From Glossina fuscipes (lineage: Eukaryota > Arthropoda > Insecta > Diptera > Glossinidae), in the NCBI RefSeq assembly GCF_014805625.2, contig NW_023998417.1, positions 2,194,032 to 2,258,031 on the forward strand: a stretch of 64,000 bases of DNA, in the 5' to 3' direction. How positions within the stretch are numbered: the stretch's first letter is position 1; each line of letters starts with the position of its first letter. The position numbers and the translations under genes were made by a program. Under the pieces are notes generated by a model. That model was not told the origin of the DNA and did no database searches. It worked only from the letters and a program-made list of their open reading frames with translations. Of the stretch, positions 9,907 to 23,199 are shown piece by piece.

Positions 9907-12847
9907 TTGCATATATACATTATATATGTATATTGACAGATAATACAAACAACGAATAAAGGCCTTGCTTACGCTGACCTGTCATAAGTTTAAAATCAAC
10001 AAAAACTGATAGCTGACGAGAGGTGGTACATAAAAACAATTTACCTTTAATTTGTTAACTAAACAAATACCGCTTCCAAGTAACCGCTTCGTCAGGTGTA
10101 CATGTCAAAAAGCGTTAATATAAAGATAATCAATTATCTAACGCTTAAATGTGAAAGTTAAAGTAAATAAATTATAGCATTAAATGAAACCCCACAACAG
10201 CACAAACGTAATAATATTGAAATAAATATTTTAAGTGAGTTGGCATGAAACTTTTTAAATCAAAATATATATTTAACTGTAACTATTTTTTCTCTTTGAT
10301 GTTTGCTAAAAAAAAAAACGGATACAATAAATATTTTGTTGGCCTATCTATGCTTTATCCCGAATAGCGGACTATGTTAAGCCTATCAGTTAGCTGGAAT
10401 AAAAGATAAAGACTTTGGTGGGAAAACCCAACAAAATTCAGTGAATACTAAAGATCAAGGACGGCGAAAACAGTTGGCGTAAAGATGGGGCTTTTCTGCG
10501 GCACACATAGCACTACTAGCGATTGAATCTTGTGACCCGTTTATGATTTTCGATATCGAATTATATCGAGTTATATATCCATTTATATATATAATTGGAA
10601 TGTGTTACTCGTCACCAATTTTAGGATCGAAAGATTTTTTTGTTCGGTAGTGAAAAAAGTGCTTACTTTATCGACACCTATAAACTTTCTATTTGTTACA
10701 GTGAGTACATGATCCGCGATCGAGTCTACTTGGTATCAAAAACCGTAAGCCGACCCCTGGTTGACCCCTGGAGAAATTGTTCCCGTTTATGTTTCAAACG
10801 AACTCTTTTACTTACACCCTCTGAAGACGAACGGCATAAGTGAGCATATATGTCATTCGTTTTTATATTAGATGAATATTAAGGAAGGCTAAAGTATGAA
10901 AGAATAAAGGTGACTATTATTACGATGTTATTGAAACGTCAAATATTTTAAATTGGACGGCGAACAGACGGACTGACATAGGTAAATCGTTTGCATATCT
11001 ATTGTATGCGTGAATCATTACATATACATATAAAGAAACATGTATATATACATACATATACATATACGTACATTATACATATACATATAAGTACATTAAA
11101 TGTATCAATTACATGTGCACATTATATATATTTGATGTATTTATATTTATGTGTACATTATTATTTATATTGATACTGCATCCGCATAATACTAATTAGC
11201 CGAAAATTTGCACTGCGAATGTAATCATATTTAATGCTCAGTGAAGCTATTTCATTTGAGAATATATATATATATATATTTTTTTTTTTTTATAATGTAT
11301 TTAAAGTCAGCATTATTTCATATTTCAAGTAATAAAATTGCGTTTTAATATTTTTCAATCAACGTTCCATATTCCAAAAATCCCATGAGAGCTTTGCAAG
11401 CAACACTGCACAAAATATATGGAATATGTGCATGAGCATCCAACATAAGGGTAATATACAAGGTTAAAATTTGAACGAATAATACAGCAAATGTACGATA
11501 ATATCACTGTTATCCTAACATATGTTAAAGAAAAGTTTGTTATCTACTAAATAAATTGCTTGCTATAAAATATTTTTACTAACATTTACAAAATATTTAA
11601 GATATATTCCAACATATGTTAGTTAACAAACGTATTATTCATCTCTTAGATAAAATTCTGGAGATAAAATATTTTATGCTGCGAGTTCCTTAGGTTAGCA
11701 AGGAAAAGGATGAAGAGCACAAAAACACACCATCTCTCTGTACGTTCCAGACATGCGCAGCTTATGGGAGTCTCAGAGCATCTACTATTTAATAGAATGC
11801 GAGAATGCTTAAAAAATGGCAAGAGAAAATTAAAATAAATATCGATATATGAGAAAAACAAAATATGCCAATTATAATGGCAATAACAACAATAAGAAAG
11901 TTATTGAAAGAAAGTGAGGTAATAATGTCTATAAACGTAACAGTTACAGTTAGTTACTCTGTGGTTAACTTCTTCAGAAACGACAGCTTGCGTACTCATG
12001 AATTTTGATAACTTAGTAGATAGGGGAGCGGAACGGATTAACATATTGATAACGCACGATTGTGCCGAGTTCGCACGCAAATTCACACAATCACACATCA
12101 AAAGAAAAGGACGTTAATCAACACTTCACAAATCCACGTGTTGTAAACGGATTGATACGTAGATTACGGTCTTCAAATATTCGCAACAAGTACAAAAGCA
12201 ATAAAAAGATTTTTATGCCTCTTTAAAGGTGAAACGTACGGAAATCTACGCATTGATTATGTTGCCCGAAGGAAACATTACGGAAAAATGAATAAATTTT
12301 TCTATGTCAATGGCTCAAGGACCTGCAATCTGTCAGTCTAGTCAAAGGCTTGACAATAAAATCTAGCAATATTCATATAATTTACATAGCTGCCTAATAT
12401 ATTCTCAATGATTAGGTAAACTAATAAATGATTTAAGAAATATTAAGCTTAATTTACAGAGATGATCGTTATTATATAAACGCTTTAGTAAAAATCAATG
12501 TCTGTCTTTAGAAAACATTTATGGTTACAGCTAATACAAGTGTTCCAACATAGAAAGAAAATAGCATGGATTTGAACGCTTCAATAAATTCTATAAGAAA
12601 AAGTAAAGAAAAAAAACCTTTTATCTTCATTTTATTTATTTATTATGTTAATAAAATTAAACAAAAACAAGCGCTAACAACCAAGGGAACTAGTTCAGAA
12701 GACTTTCAGTTTTCGATGAAAATTAAAATTTTCATGGGATAAATTCTACACCATCATGCAGTTCGTTGCGTCATGCCTACGGAAAGATTCTTAATCTTAT
12801 TCGTTTAAAATCTTCACTTTGATATACTTAAAAACCCATTTTTTTTT

Positions 12848-13230
12848 AAAAGCAAGTAAGTTGACCGAATCTTTTATATCCATCACCCCCGTACTGAGAA
12901 AAGGCAAAAAAAGTAAAAGAACTAAATTTTTACGCTCTATAATCTGGGTGGGCACTACTGGCTTGTTCTATTTTCAAAATAAAATTTTTTTTCGCATAGC
13001 CGTGTAGACGTTGTAGGCGTGCCCTTTGAAAATTTCTGGGTCACTTCGAAAGTCTTTTGCAAATTTTTAGGCGAGGTCTTACCTTCCGCTAATGATAGGA
13101 TGTTTACTCCACAAATACTGCACAGTTGAGCAGACGGACAGATGGACAGATGAACATTTTTAGGTGCATTCCAAATTTGAAACTAGCCAAGAATTTATAT
13201 ACTTTCTGGAGCTTTGAGGCGCGGTTAATT
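12848..13230 (+). mobile_element. Dispersed fly repeat, (GGAC)n type A, 5' portion
   Basis: It begins GCAAGTAAG then CCGAATCTTTTATATCCATC, includes GTAGGCGTGCCCTTTGAAAA, and reaches GCAGACGGACAGATGGACAG. It runs parallel to 56463-56900 for most of its length: the shared order is GAATCTTTTATA-CCATC, TCTATTTTCA-AA, GGCGTG-C-TTTGAAAA, TACATTC/CTTCGAAAGTCTTTTG, CAGACGGACAG and TTTAGGTGCATT. It is clearly a diverged copy. Confidence 0.75.
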
Positions 13231-14825
13231 TTTGTATATTTTTTTACACGTACTACAGCACCGCCTATGCAATGTACGTTCACGTTTGCCTAGAGGCAGT
13301 TACAACTACCGCAATCGGTTGAGAAAGGTCTTATCATTTAAAACATTATGCAATAGTTGCTCGGCAGTTGAGTTTTTTAACGAAAGGAGCGGCTTTGCCA
13401 ATATTTTTTTAGTGATTATATCAGTAACTGAAAATGTTATTAACCTTGCATTGCCTATGGCAATTGGTTTTTTAATGGTCAAGTAATCAGCAGGAGGATA
13501 ACAACTTCAGTATGATTTTCACTGGATTTTCGCATTCCAAGAAATACTTTCCCTCTAGCAGTCGATTATTCAGTAAGGACTAACAACAAATTGTCCTTTA
13601 CTGATTTCTTTCGAATATTTTAATGTTTCTTTGAGAAAAAAAAAAAAAGGAAGAAAAAAAAAGAGTACAACATTGGTAGCTTAAAATTGAAACTTGCAAA
13701 ATTTCAATCAAAAGGTTCTAATGAGAACACCAAGGAAGACTAACGAATGTTTTGTTTATTTTACCTTTGAAAATACACTAATGAATGTTTACGTGATAGT
13801 TTGCTGTTTGCTGATGCTGTTTATTCCTATGACGTCGGGGTAAAGAGGCCCGATTACGTATACATCTTATGCACGTAAATATTCGCTTAAATAATACCAA
13901 AGTTTATTGCTACTGTGTACCTGCGTTATGCACCAATTACTATGTTTCATATTTATTCCGAAGAACACAAGAGTAATAATAAATCCTTAGTAAGCTGCTT
14001 GGAGGGAAATATTCCTTACTATGACAGCACACATAATTTGTTTATCTACCTTATCTAAATTTTTTATGAGACTTTTTTGCAGCAAATTTTTTAAAATATA
14101 TACATATATACAGTAACATTATTCATACATTTACAGTTATGCTTACACTGGCTGCGATTATATTACATTTTGATGTAAACGACTGTTATTTAAGGTCTAA
14201 AGTATGAAATAAAATGCTAAGACTCTCGCCTTTTGTTCATTAAATTAGTTTCGAGAATTATCAATAAACGTAATCTCCAGCCAAACAAGTTAGTAATGTA
14301 AGGAAATGTCAACTCAATTTTCTTTGTTATCAGTTATTATAATTGGGATGCAAACATCGCTTAGCATAGCTAGCGTACGCTCCGCAATTTTTCCACTTAA
14401 GAACTATGAAAACTGTTAGTCTTTTTATTGTAAACTTGAGATGTTTGATAATAAACACAATGTGCCCTCTGGCACAAAACAGAACGCAGTCGATTATATG
14501 GTTAGTTAGCTTAGACCACTTGTAGGTCTTCGATCATACATATAATAGAACTTTGATGTCACCCACATGGCGGAACAATACAAATTGTCTGCAAGCATTT
14601 TGTGGCTGTCAGCAATCGTAAGCAGTGATATTGATATGCAATAATGCAGAGAGAGTGGAATTGTTTGAATATATTTTTTGAAAGTCGAACATTAAAGAAA
14701 AATATTAAAAGCCTAATGAAAAGTTTCGGATTAAGAACAAAAAAGATAATTGTTTGGAGTGTAAATCAGTTCAACCCGTGTTTTTGTGTTTAAAAATGCA
14801 TTTATTTCAGAATGTAATCAATGAA

Positions 14826-14960
14826 CAGACTAATCAAAGTATTGTCCATCGGTGGTTACTACTTCTTCCTATTTCTCGAATTCAATCTCGAAAGAATTTT
14901 CTGCTTTTTTGAGGCTTTTCCCGAAGGAAGTTATAATCGCCTATTGTCGGCACAAGAATC
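14826..14960 (-). pseudogene. C-terminal mariner transposase relic with terminal stop codon
   Basis: On the minus strand, VVTTDGQYFD (14862-14833) followed by TAG (14832-14830) matches the usual mariner C-terminus VVxSDGQYFD-stop. Just upstream, KFFRD-stop-IRE resembles the family's KFFRRGIREL block, but in another frame, and the expected Trp codon (ER-W-EK) has become TAG. At least one frameshift and two stops make this a dead remnant. Its sequence and orientation do not link it to the relic at 1985-2335, which covers a different part of the protein. Confidence 0.65.
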
Positions 14961-16779
14961 AAAGCAGAGTTCGAGCATACAATGCGGAAAGAAGTGACGT
15001 CTGCTGATAAGAGCGAGAATATCTTCTCTGAACGAGCTTTACCTTATGGGATCGAATTGCTTCGTACGAAAAACTCACGTCATCATAATTTGTGCCTTAT
15101 CATCGAACAACCAAATGGTTTGCGACGATTGTGTCATTTGGTTGACATAAAAGGTAACCCTACGACTTCAGTTCCCATAAACTTTAACTCTATGTCATCT
15201 TTAAAGATTTGCTTCTGCTTCCAAGTTGGGAAACTTAAGAAAGACCAAAAAGTGAACAGATGTAACAAATGAATACTTGTCAGATTGTGCATTATGCTTC
15301 CTGCTTGACAGTCATTGTTGTCAAGTCACTTGTTACGCAAGTGTTTTTGTAATTTTCAAAAACTCTGTCATCAATCATCTGTTATCTCACCGCTCACTTT
15401 ATCTATTCCGACCAAAGTGGGAAACTTACTGTTAAATTATTTAGCAGAGATAGCATTATCGCGCAACACGTATATAATTCGAAAGCCGTAGTTACTAAGC
15501 AGCCAATATTCACTTTTACTTTTAACGATTTCTTTTCAACATAATCTGTGTACATTATTTTTTTTTTAATCAATCGAAAAAGATTCAATTTTTTTCCTCC
15601 ATCTTTGTTGTGAGAAAGTAACTAATTTCTTAATAATAAGTTTTTGCACTATTCAGTTATTTACCTCCATAAACGTACTGATTTTTATTTTTAATTTTCC
15701 CTTTCTCTCTAGTGCGTCATTATAATTTTAACGAGTAGTTGGTAATAAATTCTGCTCTACTCGTCTCAGTGAATGTGGCACGAATTTTATGCAAATTTTA
15801 TGTACATATCTTTATTGTAAAATATCTGAATAATAAACTTGGAATCTTCTTCTTCTTATTTACTATTGTTGTTTTAAATCAACATATATATATATATAAA
15901 TATATTTATGTATATACATATATATATATATATATGCACAATGACATTAAGTTTCGCTTTTTCAGTGATTTACACGAAAACACTTAATGTTTAGAATATG
16001 ATTAAGTAGTTAGCTCATTGCATATTTATTGTTAACGCGAAAACTATTTATTAAGCTGGTTAAGGCGTACTTTGTGAAAGTAACTGTGCATTTAATCGAT
16101 TTTCAATTTTCTTTTATGCCAATTATTATTGCGCAAATGATCATTAATGCTAATCAAACCATTTCACGGTTGGTATGTTTCTCATTAAGAACGACTGTGA
16201 CTTCTGACTTTCCTTTTTATTATTCATTTATTGCATGGATAAGCGGCACATTACGAAGATTTAATTAAAGCAAATGTTTCAAAATTGCAAGTATTCTAAT
16301 TTGTCTTAAACACGGGAGCAGAGAAAGTGGCGCAAATAGGTAAGAGAGTGTTACCATAAACATCTTGACTTATATTCACGACATTGACAATTCAAATGAA
16401 TCCTAACTGCTCTCTTAATGTACTCGGGTTTTGAAAATCAGGTCTACCCTTTCTTGAACACGACCGCAACTAAGGAGAGCTTTACATCTTTCTATATTTA
16501 CTTGTTCAAAAAATCTCCTCTCCAGCAGTTAAAAAAATTTGCGACGCCCTTAACGTTTTCTTCGTTTTTTGAGTATTTGTCTGTGCAAGGAAACGATTTT
16601 CCTGTAGAACTGATCACTTTAGTCATCCGGGGATAAATTTTATCTTCTAAACGTGATTATCACAGGGTATTATTGATTAATAAGCAAATAGAGAATAATA
16701 GCATATTTGAGTCCTCCTGTATATAGGTTTTTCTTGCGCCCTATAAAGATGTAGAAAAAAAATTACGTTTCGATATATT

Positions 16780-17235
16780 ATAATAGTATGCATAGGCGTG
16801 GTCAATTTTTTCCATTCTAGGTGCTACAGCATGGCCCATAGGATATACGTTCAAATTTTGGTATATTTATTTGCTATACTTTGTGAGTAATGTGAGGAAA
16901 AAATCAATTTTGAATTCCTTTTGAAAAGCAAAGGTGTTCTCTGGCGCTGGGATCGATTTGGCCCATTTTCAAAACCAACACGTGTGCAAGATGTTCCAAT
17001 GTTTCTACTAAATTTGAAGTCATTCGTTTCATTTTTGCGGCAAACGACAACGTTTACAACAGACACTACAAAGATGGATAAGCGGACAGAGGGACATGCT
17101 CAATTCGGTTTAGAATTAGATGCCGATCAAGAATATATGTGCTTTGTGATGTCTATGAAACTTCGCTTTGGCCATTGCAAACGTTTTGACAACAGGAGTA
17201 TAACCTTCATCCTTCAGTGATGTGTTTAAAAAAGG
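16780..17235 (+). mobile_element. Dispersed fly repeat, (GGAC)n type A, 3' portion
   Basis: It shares AGGCGTGGTCAATTTTTTCCATT, ACGTTCAAATTTTGGTA, GCTATACTTTGTGAGTAATG and GGACATGCT-AAT-GGTTTAGAATT with 56920-57250, and ends with a GATCAAGAATATAT-like motif. The internal tract is short here (GGATAAGCGGACAGAGGGAC). Overlapping ORFs on both strands follow from the repeat and are not genes. Confidence 0.75.
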
Positions 17236-18339
17236 TTTTCTTAAAAGACAGAGTTTAAAACAATTTAAACTATTTCCTTAAAATTGCTTTTTTCACTGCA
17301 AACATTTAATAATTACAATAAATATCATGCATTTTCAGCAACCACCTTATAACAATTAGAGTTTGTATACTTGAGATCTTGTAAGCATACTTCAGAAATT
17401 TCATAAAACTTTTAAGTACTGTTGGGTGGTTGTATAGATAGTTTATAAGCTGCTCTTAAGTTCTCTTTTTGCAATCGAAAAGATATCATAATATTAAAAA
17501 AATCAATTTGAGATTTTCGACTCTCGACCTAGACATTGCAAGCAGTTGAGATAATTATCTATGACACGTAGAAGCACACATCGTAAATATATACAAATAA
17601 AAATTTTAAGCCATCAAGTACGATAACAAAGAACAATAAGAATTAGAATCATCATCATCATCATCCCTAAAAGCATAGAAAATAGTGTTAATAATATTTG
17701 AGTGTATGATTAAATGCATACAACTAGATATACTAGTATACAAAGTCACCTAATGACTGCTGTAAGCTCTTCAACTTGTTAACAGATTTTTGTCCTAACG
17801 GACATCTCCTACTCTTTTTCACTTTTAACGTAAACCATTTATCTAGTAAAACGGAATGAGAACAATTCTCTCTCTTGTACTTGTACTAATACCCTCAAAC
17901 GATGGTGTCATTGCCTAGGGTAATAATAGAACATAACAAAAGCATCATCAACTTCGTTATGACCATTATCATGTTTAAAGTCAACTCATGTGGAGAGAAG
18001 AAAGTTTTGCATGTCAAAAACGTACGTGTCTAAAAATTATTACAGCCCAACACTGTCATATAGTTTGAAGCGTATATTCCTACATTGAGATAGAAGATGC
18101 AGGCATGCTTGTTATCATCCACCATTTAATGAATACGATTACGTAAATACACGAATTGATGTGTAAGTTGTGTGCCTTACTCTTTATTATGAAGTCTTCT
18201 TTCGAAAGTTCTCCTGATGATGAGGAATATTGTACCTTTTTTGGGTCATAAAAACAGCTAAGGTCTTTGGCACTACACTATATGCAAAAGACCGAACATA
18301 TTCCAACTTTTCCCCCCCCTTTCTGCTTTCCTTCTTTCT

Positions 18340-18495
18340 AATGATGATGTTCTTATACCCTACACTACTTGTAGTGCCGGGATATGTTAAGTTTGTTTTC
18401 CCTTGAAACACTTTATATTATACCAATTAGTTTAGAATCACTTTCTTGCTTGTCCGTCCTGTTTTCTTGCGTTCAACTTGCAACATATTGATATA
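18340..18495 (-). mobile_element. Dispersed fly repeat, (GGAC)n type B fragment
   Basis: Read on the minus strand it has GCAAGTTGAACGCAAGAAAACAGGACGGAC, then AACTAATTGGTATAA, then AAACTTAACATATCCCG, matching the copies at 4085 and 54100. CACTACTTGTAGTG near 18362 is a short palindrome at its end. Confidence 0.55.
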
Positions 18496-18989
18496 TACTG
18501 ATAAAATTTAGTACACTGACGTGTGCTGATGCATGAACAAAGAAGCGGAAAACTTTTTCGATCTTTTACTGTGTGACACTTTATTATGAAAAATCGTTAT
18601 TTGAATAACTGCATGGTGATATATGGTATTTAAAGGTGGGTAGTAACCTACTATAGTGTTTTTATCCGTTTATGGTTGTTAATGTTGTCACAGGCCGGTA
18701 AAAACGCTTTATTTCGCACAAAACCGTGTCTAAAGCAACGGTTCAGATTTACTAAAGAATGTTTAGGTAGTAATGTTTTAATAATACAAAAGTCATTCGA
18801 GATGTGGATCTGACCGTTTGCTACAAAACAACTTATCTATATTGCTACACATATATAGATACAATAATAATAATTCACTTACCTTTAATGGAGGCTGCGT
18901 TTGGAAGTTGATTTATTTAAAGGCTTAGAGATTATATGTCAAAAATTAAAAAAAATTAAAACAATAGACTTTCTTACATGTACATTTAT

Positions 18990-19210
18990 TCGCCTTAGTG
19001 GCCGAGCAGATAAGAATTTGGACTAACAACCCGATCGTCGTGGGTTCAAATTTCGTTTGCCTATCATTTCATTGTTAAAAAAAAACGTAACTCTGCGAAA
19101 TGATACTTACAGCCATAATAACAAAAGCTATTAGTCAGTTTTAGATTAATATGATAAAATTGCTTTGTAAAGCGGACTGACCAAACCCGATTGCGGTATT
19201 TATGACATTG
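18990..19210 (+). mobile_element. tRNA-derived SINE copy (divergent body)
   Basis: The head GCCTTAGTGGCCGAGCAGATAAG has an A-box-like TGGCCGAGCAG, and GTGGGTTCAAAT is a good B-box. The spacing is like a class II tRNA (Ser/Leu type), but the arms do not fold as a full tRNA. The head closely matches 25590-25640 (GACTAACAAC...GTGGGTTCAAAT). The downstream body differs from the other copies and contains an inverted ATCATTTC/GAAATGAT. No clear (AAT)n tail is seen, so this may be a second subfamily. Confidence 0.6.
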
Positions 19211-19279
19211 TTTTTACATTTCAATAAAGATTCGCAGACATGGAAACCTTCTTCGAAATCTAAAAATCATAAAACGATA

Positions 19280-22200
19280 CAACTGTCTAAGTCTTTTCTC
19301 CGTCTCTAAGCCTTTTTCACAACATATTTTAGATATTCACTCGCGTTTTATTCCCATTATGACGTCATTATAAACATAGTCTTTAAACGAAAAATTTTAC
19401 TTTACCGTATAAACCGAATAACTAGCGCACGAACGACTTTACTTACAACGACGGTCACATTACCGACACGCTTGTACGTATGTATGTGTGCATAACATCA
19501 ACAAGAAATTTAATGTTTTTGTATTATTTGTCCGATCGTATATATTCTCATACACGTGAAATATGAAAGATTGTTTCAAATTCAGTATCAACTTTTTCGA
19601 TACAAACGCGACAACAATTTAAATTTCACATTTCGAAATTTTCATAATTAAAAATTTTCTTCAACCGCCCCGAAATTCGCAAACAAAAACTGGTTGGTAA
19701 TGATTTCCGAATACGTACTTCTTTCTACGTCACTTACAAGATATACACGACATTAATATGTTTAACGATAAGAGAATAATTTAACATGCATCGTTGCATT
19801 AGTGTGCTGCAAAGGTAGCTGTAAAGAAAGAATAAGAAAACAAAGAGATTAATACAAATCACAATTTTTTTATATTAAATATTATTAAATGTAAGATGAT
19901 AAAAAAAACCATAAATTATGATATAATTTTACTATGATTCATTTTCTGTGATAAATGATTGATTGATAAACAAAACTCCGTTTTATATACTTTAGTGTTC
20001 TATAGGCATTTTCATAAATCAATATACTCACAACATATTTCAACGACATAAGTAAATTTCGGAACGTCACATGTATAAAACAATTGATTTTTTCAGTTGT
20101 TTAAGCCCTTTGTCCTTTACTAAGCCTTTTTCACAAAAATTTTTAAGTATTCACTTTTTTATGTCCATTACAATTAAAAATTATTTTGCTTTATCGACAA
20201 CAATTACGATTTTGCACGAATAACTATTACGCGAACGGCCTTACCTACATCAGTTGTCTTGTTAACGACACACTTGTACGTTCGTATGTTTGCATAACAT
20301 CAACGTTTGCTTTGCAAAGCATTGAAAATTTTTTTGCCACGTGCTCCGAAGAATATCTTTTAACATAACCGAAATATACACGACTCCACACGATTGTCTC
20401 CATTTTCTTTTTTTTTTCATAAATTTTCACTAAATTTTACTTGCTTATAAAACGAATAGACTGGGTAATTAATGTTACATTTTTGCTTTTTTCCGATTTA
20501 AACCCGACATAAATTTTTATTTTCCATTTATTATTATTTATTTACCATTCGTATAACAAAATTTTTAAAACTTACTATTATTAATAAATACTTGCTTAAA
20601 ACGCCCCGCAATTACTTCATACACGTTTCACATCTCCTCTGCAAATAAGAACTAATTAGTAATAATCTTCTAACACTTACTCGTGCCTATTCGTTGATAC
20701 GCAATTTATAGAATTCTATTAGGTTTTCGGCGAGAAGAGAACAAATTCACCGATATCGCAGTATTATTGCACCTCATTAGTAAGTGCATAGAAGCGGGCA
20801 GAGAGGAAAGAGATGATTAGGAATTAAGATTTCTTTTTCTCTTTGTTTTTAATATTATTGACAAAGATGATAAAAAGATAATTCACAAATGCTTGCGTGC
20901 ACAATTTATTAAAGTAATCAATTGTTCGAATTTTGATCTGATAATATGTCTATATTAATTGCCGGCATCCTTACTAGCGAGAATATTTACAATTATAAAT
21001 TATTGCAAATATTTGCTACTGAAAATTTTTCCCTGCCTTCACACTAGCTTAAATTTATACTCACTATATAAACGAATGTTTTAATAGAAAAATTAGTAAC
21101 GAGTCTTTTATTGTGAAAACAACGAACTCATTCAATACGTGACGAGTAAAAATATTTCCCCTTGCCAAAATAGAATAAAATAAAATTTAATTGAAATGAA
21201 ATTTTTTACATACACTTTTTCCATAATGATTTATAATTGTTTTTCCACATAATTTCACACATATCTACTATTACTTTGTAATAATCTTAATAATACATTT
21301 ATTTCTTCAAAAAAATTTAATTGATCTAAAAGAAGTTTCCCACATCTCCATTGCTCTACTTATAACTGAGAACTGATTTTCTAACCAGTAAAGTTTATGT
21401 GTGTGTTCTAATACGTATCCCCCACCTAAGTCGGTAATTGAATTAACAGAATTCTGACAAGCAGAGTGCGAGCAGAGAACAGTTTTAATGTCATCGCAAT
21501 ATTGTAACGCAAACTTTAATGTGAGAAAAGAGAAAAAAAAAAAATGAGATCAATAGAAACTAAGATGAAGAGTGTTAATAAAGGGGACAATAAGTAAGTC
21601 AAAGGAGTTTGTCTCATATAAATCACTCTGTTTCATTGTAATTTGCTCTCTATGTAAAACGATTGCTTATGATTAGAAGAGAAAAGCAATAAACTAATTC
21701 GTTTCATATTCCCTGACAAAGCAAAGAAAAAAGCTCAAATAACTATTTGACAATTTTTAATGCTCTAATTTAAATGAGTGTTTTTACCTCTTCTTGATAG
21801 TAATTTAATCATTTTCTTTCTATTTATTTTGATAATTCGAATATTTTAATAATTTTATTACTTTACTTTAGAGAATTTTATCTTCAATACACGAAAATAA
21901 TTTCCTACATTTCCTATGCTTTATACGTAAGTGGGAATTGATTCTCTAAACACCTGTTATTCATAAGTCTCCATCTTCCGTTTCCTCTCCTTCGTTTGCA
22001 TTCCTTGGGCATGCATAGAACAAACAAAATGCAATTATTATTGTACAGTAGGAATTTAATATTTAAAAAGGTAGAAAACAAAGAGATCCAACTAGAAATG
22101 ATGTATAAATAATGTAATTATACATGGATATATTTACATGTACTATCAATTTTTTTTCGCCTTTAATATATTCGTATGTGTGAAAAATTCTTTTTCGGGC
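19280..22200. repeat. Old, strongly diverged tandem array (units about 0.55-0.97 kb)
   Basis: Two units are clear. CTAAGCCTTTTTCACA occurs at about 19308 and 20139, followed in both by a CGAATAACTA block, a CTTGTACGT-CGTATGT-TGCATAACATCAAC block (about 19470 and 20270) and, further on, CGCCCCG-AATT (about 19664 and 20610). Later parts repeat a looser pattern: TAA(G)AACT(A/G)ATT near 20648 and 21365 and GTGGGAATTGATTCTCTAA near 21930, and a purine-rich AAAGAGAT(T/G/C)A block near 19845, 20808, 21535 and 22080. The first two units are well supported; the third and fourth are inference. I see no coding function. Confidence 0.55.
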
Positions 22201-23106
22201 CAATAAATATTAAATTTCTAATAAGATTAAAAATGGTGTTTACAATTTCATTGTTGTTGTTTCATTTTTTTAGCTATGCTTATAAGTATAATCTATATGT
22301 GTAAAGCATCTGGTTAATACTTTGTGAAAATTGGAAAATATAAAATCGATAATCGATCGAAATGCGACTTGAGCTGCCATAAGATATTTTTATAATCTTA
22401 TAAGAAAAAAGTTAAAAGATTTTTTGCTATCGTAATAAACTGTTTCATGTTGTACTCATTTCCGGCCCCTTATAACAGTAGCTTTTATAAATTATTTTGT
22501 TTTCTAATTACACTTTAGATAGATTAAACCTTTTAATCGTTAAATCGACTTCTTCGTTAATATCTGAGTGTAAGCAATAATCTACCTTTGAGAAAAATTA
22601 AAAATTAACGCTTTATTAATGAAAATGTTTTCATTAACTTCATCATTGAGAGGATTACTATTTCTAAGATTTATTTTATTCTTACAACCTTTCTAAGCCA
22701 ACACTTGTGCCAACACACACATTCACAATCAAAACTCATCCCCTCTATGGGTTATAACTATTTCAAGTGCTAACACCGAGAGAGAGAGAGAGACAGTTCA
22801 TTATAATGCAGTTGTTGTTTGAGTGCCGATAAAAAGAAAGGAAAGAATATAGAAAGTGATTGTAATTAATAAATGAAATTCATATCTTTTGTTTTACAAG
22901 TTTTGCATAAAAGTTTCTTTCTTAGTTATATTAATGTTTGCGAGCAGCATACTTTGCTTCGTACACGGTTTTAATACTTTACCCGTTTTCCTTAAATAAT
23001 CGAACTTCCTAAATATATATTTGTGGGTGTGTGTCTTTGGGGGCTTTTTTCTTTTGCTCTGCGAACTGGAGGTAGAAAATCTTGAAGAGATATTGCTGGT
23101 TCTTAC

Positions 23107-23199
23107 TAGCAGCATGCATGATTCGCCATCCATGGCACCACTCTTTCCCGCGGGATCATCGTTAGGTGTTATTTCACGGAGGCTGGTTGTGGTTTGCAT
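23107..23199 (-). CDS. Candidate 5' coding exon of an unknown gene (31 codons to a splice donor)
   Basis: I do not recognise this protein. On the minus strand an ATG at 23199 opens a hydrophilic stretch beginning MQTTTSLREITPNDDPAG and ending GESCMLL, directly followed by CTA|GTAAGA, a strong match to a 5' splice donor (exon end 23107, phase 0). The frame is closed 5' by a TAA about 65 bases upstream of the ATG. The surrounding 23.05-23.5 kb is visibly less AT-rich than its neighbours, which suits exonic sequence. Just upstream on the same strand is a 46-codon ORF (start near 23427, MAVSEGTCSF...), possibly a 5' UTR uORF. No second exon was identified, so this could equally be noncoding conserved DNA. 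Confidence 0.25.

Larger units (their letters stand above)
6994..12847. other. AT-rich DNA upstream of the SUMO-protease gene
   Basis: The first part should hold the promoter or an upstream exon of the SUMO-protease gene, but no clear TATA box or exon was found. The rest has homopolymers, the hairpin at 8664 and (AT)n tracts, and no supported gene. The only splice-like oddity is at 10686-10743, described among the findings. Confidence 0.5.
13231..18339. other. AT-rich DNA between listed repeats
   Basis: Apart from the mariner relic at 14826 and the fly repeat at 16780 I see only short ORFs, an (AT)n tract at 15885-15935 and a short ATC run at 17648-17665. No gene is supported. Confidence 0.45.

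Noticed and set aside
16851..17220. Overlapping ORFs on both strands
   Set aside because: They lie within a dispersed repeat copy and share sequence with other copies that lack the frame.
18999..19062. A tRNA-Ser or tRNA-Leu gene
   Set aside because: The A-box and B-box are good, but the acceptor and anticodon stems do not pair and the same head recurs with a SINE body elsewhere.
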